From: Clostridiaceae bacterium
GTDB lineage: Bacteria > Bacillota > Clostridia > Saccharofermentanales > DTU023
DNA: 7,425 bases
NCBI GenBank assembly: GCA_012511185.1
Contig: JAAZGN010000058.1
Location: forward strand, 1 to 7,425
Direction: 5' to 3'
The position numbers and the translations under genes are program-made. The notes beneath the pieces were generated by a model, which made no database searches, was not told where the DNA came from, and was given only the letters and a program-made list of their open reading frames with translations. Positions 5,041 to 7,425 of this stretch are shown here, one piece after another; the stretch's first letter is position 1, and every line of letters starts with the position of its first letter.

Positions 5041-6045
5041 TTACGGCGAAATTCCTGCCTCTTGCCTGTCTTTATCATGGTTCAGTAACAAAATATTCAG
5101 ATCTTTGCGTTTGCGAAGCCAGGTCTGTTGCCGCTTGGCATAGCGGCGCGTCGAACGTGCTGTCATCTCACGACAGTCGCTGGCGCTGATCTCCCCTTTC
5201 AAAAATGAAACCGCCTCCCGGTAACCGATCCCACGAAAGGCCGGACAGTCCTCAAAGTCAGGATACAGGTCCATCAAACCCTTTACCTCGTCCAGCAAGC
5301 CCGCTTCGAGCATGGCATGGACACGCCGGTCGATCCGATCGTAAAGCATTTGCCTGGGAGCCAGGTCGAGCCAGAAAGGCAGAAAACGAAAGCGCGGGCC
5401 ACCGGCCCTGGACGCTTCATTGAGGGCGGTCTTGGTCATACCGGTCTGTTGATGAAGTTCAAAAAACCGGATGATCCGCCGCCTGTCAGCGGGCGCGATC
5501 GCCTCCGCCGATCTTGGATCCATCTGTTGGATCAAATGCCAGGAGGCCTCCAGGCCACGATTATCAACTTGCCGGGCCATCCTGACGCGTAAGTCGGGGT
5601 CTGGTTTTATGCCAATAAATTTCAATCCGTCAAGCAGGGCTGAAAGGTACTGGACGCTGCCTCCGCATAGAATGGGCTTTTTTTGCTCTTTTAAGAGAGA
5701 ACCCAGCAGCCCGCTTGCCTGTTCGGCGTAAGTGGCCACACTGATCCCTTCACAGGGATCCAGAATATCCAGCATATGATGCGGAACAGCCAAGCGGTCT
5801 TGTGGTGTAGGTTTGGCCGTCCCGATATCAAAACCGCGGTAGACCTGCATGGCATCAACCGACACGATCTCTCCGCCCGTTTCAAGGGCAAGCCTCATGG
5901 CCATCCTGGATTTCCCGGCCGCTGTCGGCCCCGTGATCACAGGAATGGCTGACTCATCTTCCAGGATTCGCGACAAGAGCCTGTCAAAAAGTTCGTACGG
6001 CTTGTCAGAGCGGTAAAGGCAGGCTTGCGAAAACTTTTCAGGCAT
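5041..6045 (-). CDS. miaA: tRNA dimethylallyltransferase (tRNA A37 isopentenylation)
   Basis: MiaA transfers dimethylallyl from its diphosphate to N6 of A37 in tRNAs reading UNN codons, which stabilises codon-anticodon pairing. The protein has 334 residues. The P-loop is GPTAAGKS (39-46), followed by VDAMQVYRGFDIGTAKP (63-79). The second motif reads GGSVQY (128-133) where GGTGLY is usual, and DAMQ replaces DSMQ, with Asp64 kept. ADRRRIIRFFE (186-196) and STRRYAKRQQTWLRKR (298-313) are typical. The N-terminus carries about 33 residues before the P-loop strand, longer than most family members. ATG 6045 directly follows the mutL stop (TAG then ATG), with GGGAG 10 nt upstream, so translational coupling with mutL is likely. 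No better internal start with a ribosome binding site was seen. Confidence 0.96.
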   Translation of the reverse strand: MPEKFSQACLYRSDKPYELFDRLLSRILEDESAIPVITGPTAAGKSRMAMRLALETGGEIVSVDAMQVYRGFDIGTAKPTPQDRLAVPHHMLDILDPCEGISVATYAEQASGLLGSLLKEQKKPILCGGSVQYLSALLDGLKFIGIKPDPDLRVRMARQVDNRGLEASWHLIQQMDPRSAEAIAPADRRRIIRFFELHQQTGMTKTALNEASRAGGPRFRFLPFWLDLAPRQMLYDRIDRRVHAMLEAGLLDEVKGLMDLYPDFEDCPAFRGIGYREAVSFLKGEISASDCREMTARSTRRYAKRQQTWLRKRKDLNILLLNHDKDRQEAGISP

Positions 6046-7425
6046 CTAGACAATTCTCCCGAAAAGTTTTTCAATATCCTTGCGGCTGAAACGAAGGGCG
6101 ACGGGGCGCCCGTGCGGGCAATGGAAGGGGTTGGAAAGGGTCACCAGACCCTTGATCAATATCCGGATTTCTTCTTCGCTCATGCGGTCATTGGCTTTGA
6201 CAGCAGCCTTGCATGCAATCTGGTGCAGGGTTTCCGAATCATCCGGCTCCTGACCGGTCCGGCGGGCGGCGGTCAGCGCATCAAGAGCGGCACGAAAGGC
6301 AGCGGCCGGATCCACGGAAGTCCGGCTACGGGTCTTTCCCGATGGGTCTGCTCTTAAGGCCACGGTATTGCCGCCAAAGGCCTGGAAGTCAAATCCAAGC
6401 GCCTTAAAATTTCCCGCCTCATCTTCCAACAGAGCCAGCTCCTCCGGGGCAAGCTCCAACCGCAGGGGGTTCATCAGGATTTGACCTGCGGCGCGCAGAC
6501 CACCCTCTTCATTTCGCTGGGCCAGGAGTTCTTCATAGAGGATCCTTTCATGTGCAGCGTGCTGATCGATCAAAATGAGCGATTGGCCGTCATCAATCAG
6601 GATGTAGGTGTTAAGGAAGGTGCCGATCAGCCGCGCTTCCAGCAAGGAGGCCATCTCTTTTTTCACAGCAGGATCTCCCCTCTTTTCCGAAAGGGACGTG
6701 TCGTCACGGACCAGCAAGCCGGCCTCCCCACGTACTTGAACACGCTCTTCTTCCTGATAGGCAGGTCCTGTTTTCCGGTAAGAGACAAGATTTCCGAGAT
6801 CCAGCTGATGGGTAAAAGGCAGGGTTTCCTGTCCGTCTGCCAGGACCTGCTTTTCTGCCCGTGCGGGTTGGACAATATGTGCTTCTTCTTCCAATGCCGC
6901 GCGCACCCCATGATAAACCGCACGGAAAACGGAGCGGTCATCCCAGAAACGCAGCTCTGTTTTTTGTGGGTGAACATTGACATCGACAAGATTGCCGGGG
7001 ATGAAAAGGCACAGGACCAGCTGCGGATACCGTCCTTTCATAAACCAGGTCTTGCATGCCTCGTCGACCGCGCTTCGCAGGATGGGTGACTGAATCACAC
7101 GGCCGTTCACGATGAAGACCTGCCTTGACCTGTTATGACGCGCTACGGAGGGACCCGTCATAAAACCTGTGATTCTGACCGGGGGTTCCTGGCTGGAAAG
7201 AGGCCGCATTTCCTGGGCCGCCTCATTGCCGAACACAGCATAGATAGCGCTGAGAAGCTGGTTGTCCCCCGGCGTATAAAGCAGCTCCCTACCGTCATCA
7301 CCGCGCTCCAGCCGAAAAGAGACATCCGGCCGGGTCAAGGCAATCTTGCCCGTTATCCCGGCAACGGCACCGGCCTCCGAGGCATCAGATCGAAGAAATT
7401 TGTAGCGGGCCGGAGTATTGTAGAA
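6046..7425 (-). CDS. mutL: DNA mismatch repair protein MutL, N-terminus cut by window edge
   Basis: MutL links mismatch recognition by MutS to strand incision. In bacteria without MutH it is itself the nicking endonuclease. The frame runs from the window edge to TAG at 6048-6046, giving 459 residues. They start at FYNTPAR, the end of the ATPase domain, so about 140 N-terminal residues with the ATP site are missing. The transducer domain shows RQVFIVNGR (about 101-109) and NVHPQKTELRF (150-160). A linker of about 110 residues follows. The C-terminal domain carries the endonuclease motif DQHAAHERILYE (287-298), ACKAAVKA (404-411) and CPHGRP (436-441), the metal-site motifs of nicking MutL. All look intact. 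A TTG at 7338 is internal, not a start. mutL is followed without spacing by miaA and then hfq, and mutS is the expected upstream neighbour outside the window. Confidence 0.97.
   Translation of the reverse strand, partial: FYNTPARYKFLRSDASEAGAVAGITGKIALTRPDVSFRLERGDDGRELLYTPGDNQLLSAIYAVFGNEAAQEMRPLSSQEPPVRITGFMTGPSVARHNRSRQVFIVNGRVIQSPILRSAVDEACKTWFMKGRYPQLVLCLFIPGNLVDVNVHPQKTELRFWDDRSVFRAVYHGVRAALEEEAHIVQPARAEKQVLADGQETLPFTHQLDLGNLVSYRKTGPAYQEEERVQVRGEAGLLVRDDTSLSEKRGDPAVKKEMASLLEARLIGTFLNTYILIDDGQSLILIDQHAAHERILYEELLAQRNEEGGLRAAGQILMNPLRLELAPEELALLEDEAGNFKALGFDFQAFGGNTVALRADPSGKTRSRTSVDPAAAFRAALDALTAARRTGQEPDDSETLHQIACKAAVKANDRMSEEEIRILIKGLVTLSNPFHCPHGRPVALRFSRKDIEKLFGRIV

Noticed and set aside
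4968..5078. A longer Hfq from 5078
   Set aside because: It would overlap the end of miaA and has no ribosome binding site; AGGAG precedes 4967.
6481..7089. A 202-residue plus-strand open frame
   Set aside because: It lies wholly opposite mutL, whose family motifs run straight through the region.

Overview
The window looks like a piece of a Bacillota (Clostridia-type) chromosome with moderate GC. The evidence is the block mutL-miaA-hfq facing lexA, LexA operators of the GAAC-N4-GTTC type, and strong AGGAGG-like ribosome binding sites. I cannot name a genus.

Layout, left to right. (1) Positions 1-849, minus strand: a Xer-type tyrosine recombinase whose C-terminus, including the catalytic tyrosine, lies outside the window. 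(2) Positions 850-932: a short divergent control region with a plausible promoter and a very good ribosome binding site for the next gene. (3) Positions 933-1700, plus strand: a decayed aspartate-semialdehyde dehydrogenase gene (asd). It can be followed through four frameshifts, an internal deletion and an in-frame 39-bp tandem triplication, and it lacks its C-terminal part. (4) Positions 1701-3242, plus strand: an intact Mur ligase related to MurE. Its ATP site is kept, but the motifs that bind diaminopimelate in MurE are replaced. It starts exactly where the asd remnant stops. (5) Positions 3243-3435: non-coding, with a perfect 14-bp palindrome, a 13-bp direct repeat and a possible weak terminator. 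(6) Positions 3436-3840, minus strand: a small single-pass membrane protein of unknown family, divergent from lexA. (7) Positions 3841-3986: the lexA control region, with a promoter and two LexA-box-like sites 30 bp apart. (8) Positions 3987-4622, plus strand: lexA. (9) Positions 4623-7425, minus strand: hfq, miaA and mutL (5' end outside the window), read in the order mutL-miaA-hfq. miaA starts immediately after the mutL stop. The lexA and hfq stop codons abut with no spacer.

How the genes fit together. The right half is a genome-maintenance and post-transcriptional block: mismatch repair (MutL), tRNA A37 prenylation (MiaA), RNA chaperone (Hfq) and SOS repressor (LexA). The small membrane protein sits where Bacillus carries the SOS division inhibitor yneA, so it is a candidate SOS-linked membrane effector. 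This rests on position only. The left half is an eroded locus in which loss of asd has left a solitary Mur ligase, possibly transcribed from the old asd promoter. The most interesting items are the atypical Mur ligase, the LexA-divergent membrane protein, the asd fossil with its internal repeat, and an Hfq whose YKHA motif reads YKTS. I found no RNA genes, CRISPR array or intact mobile element.
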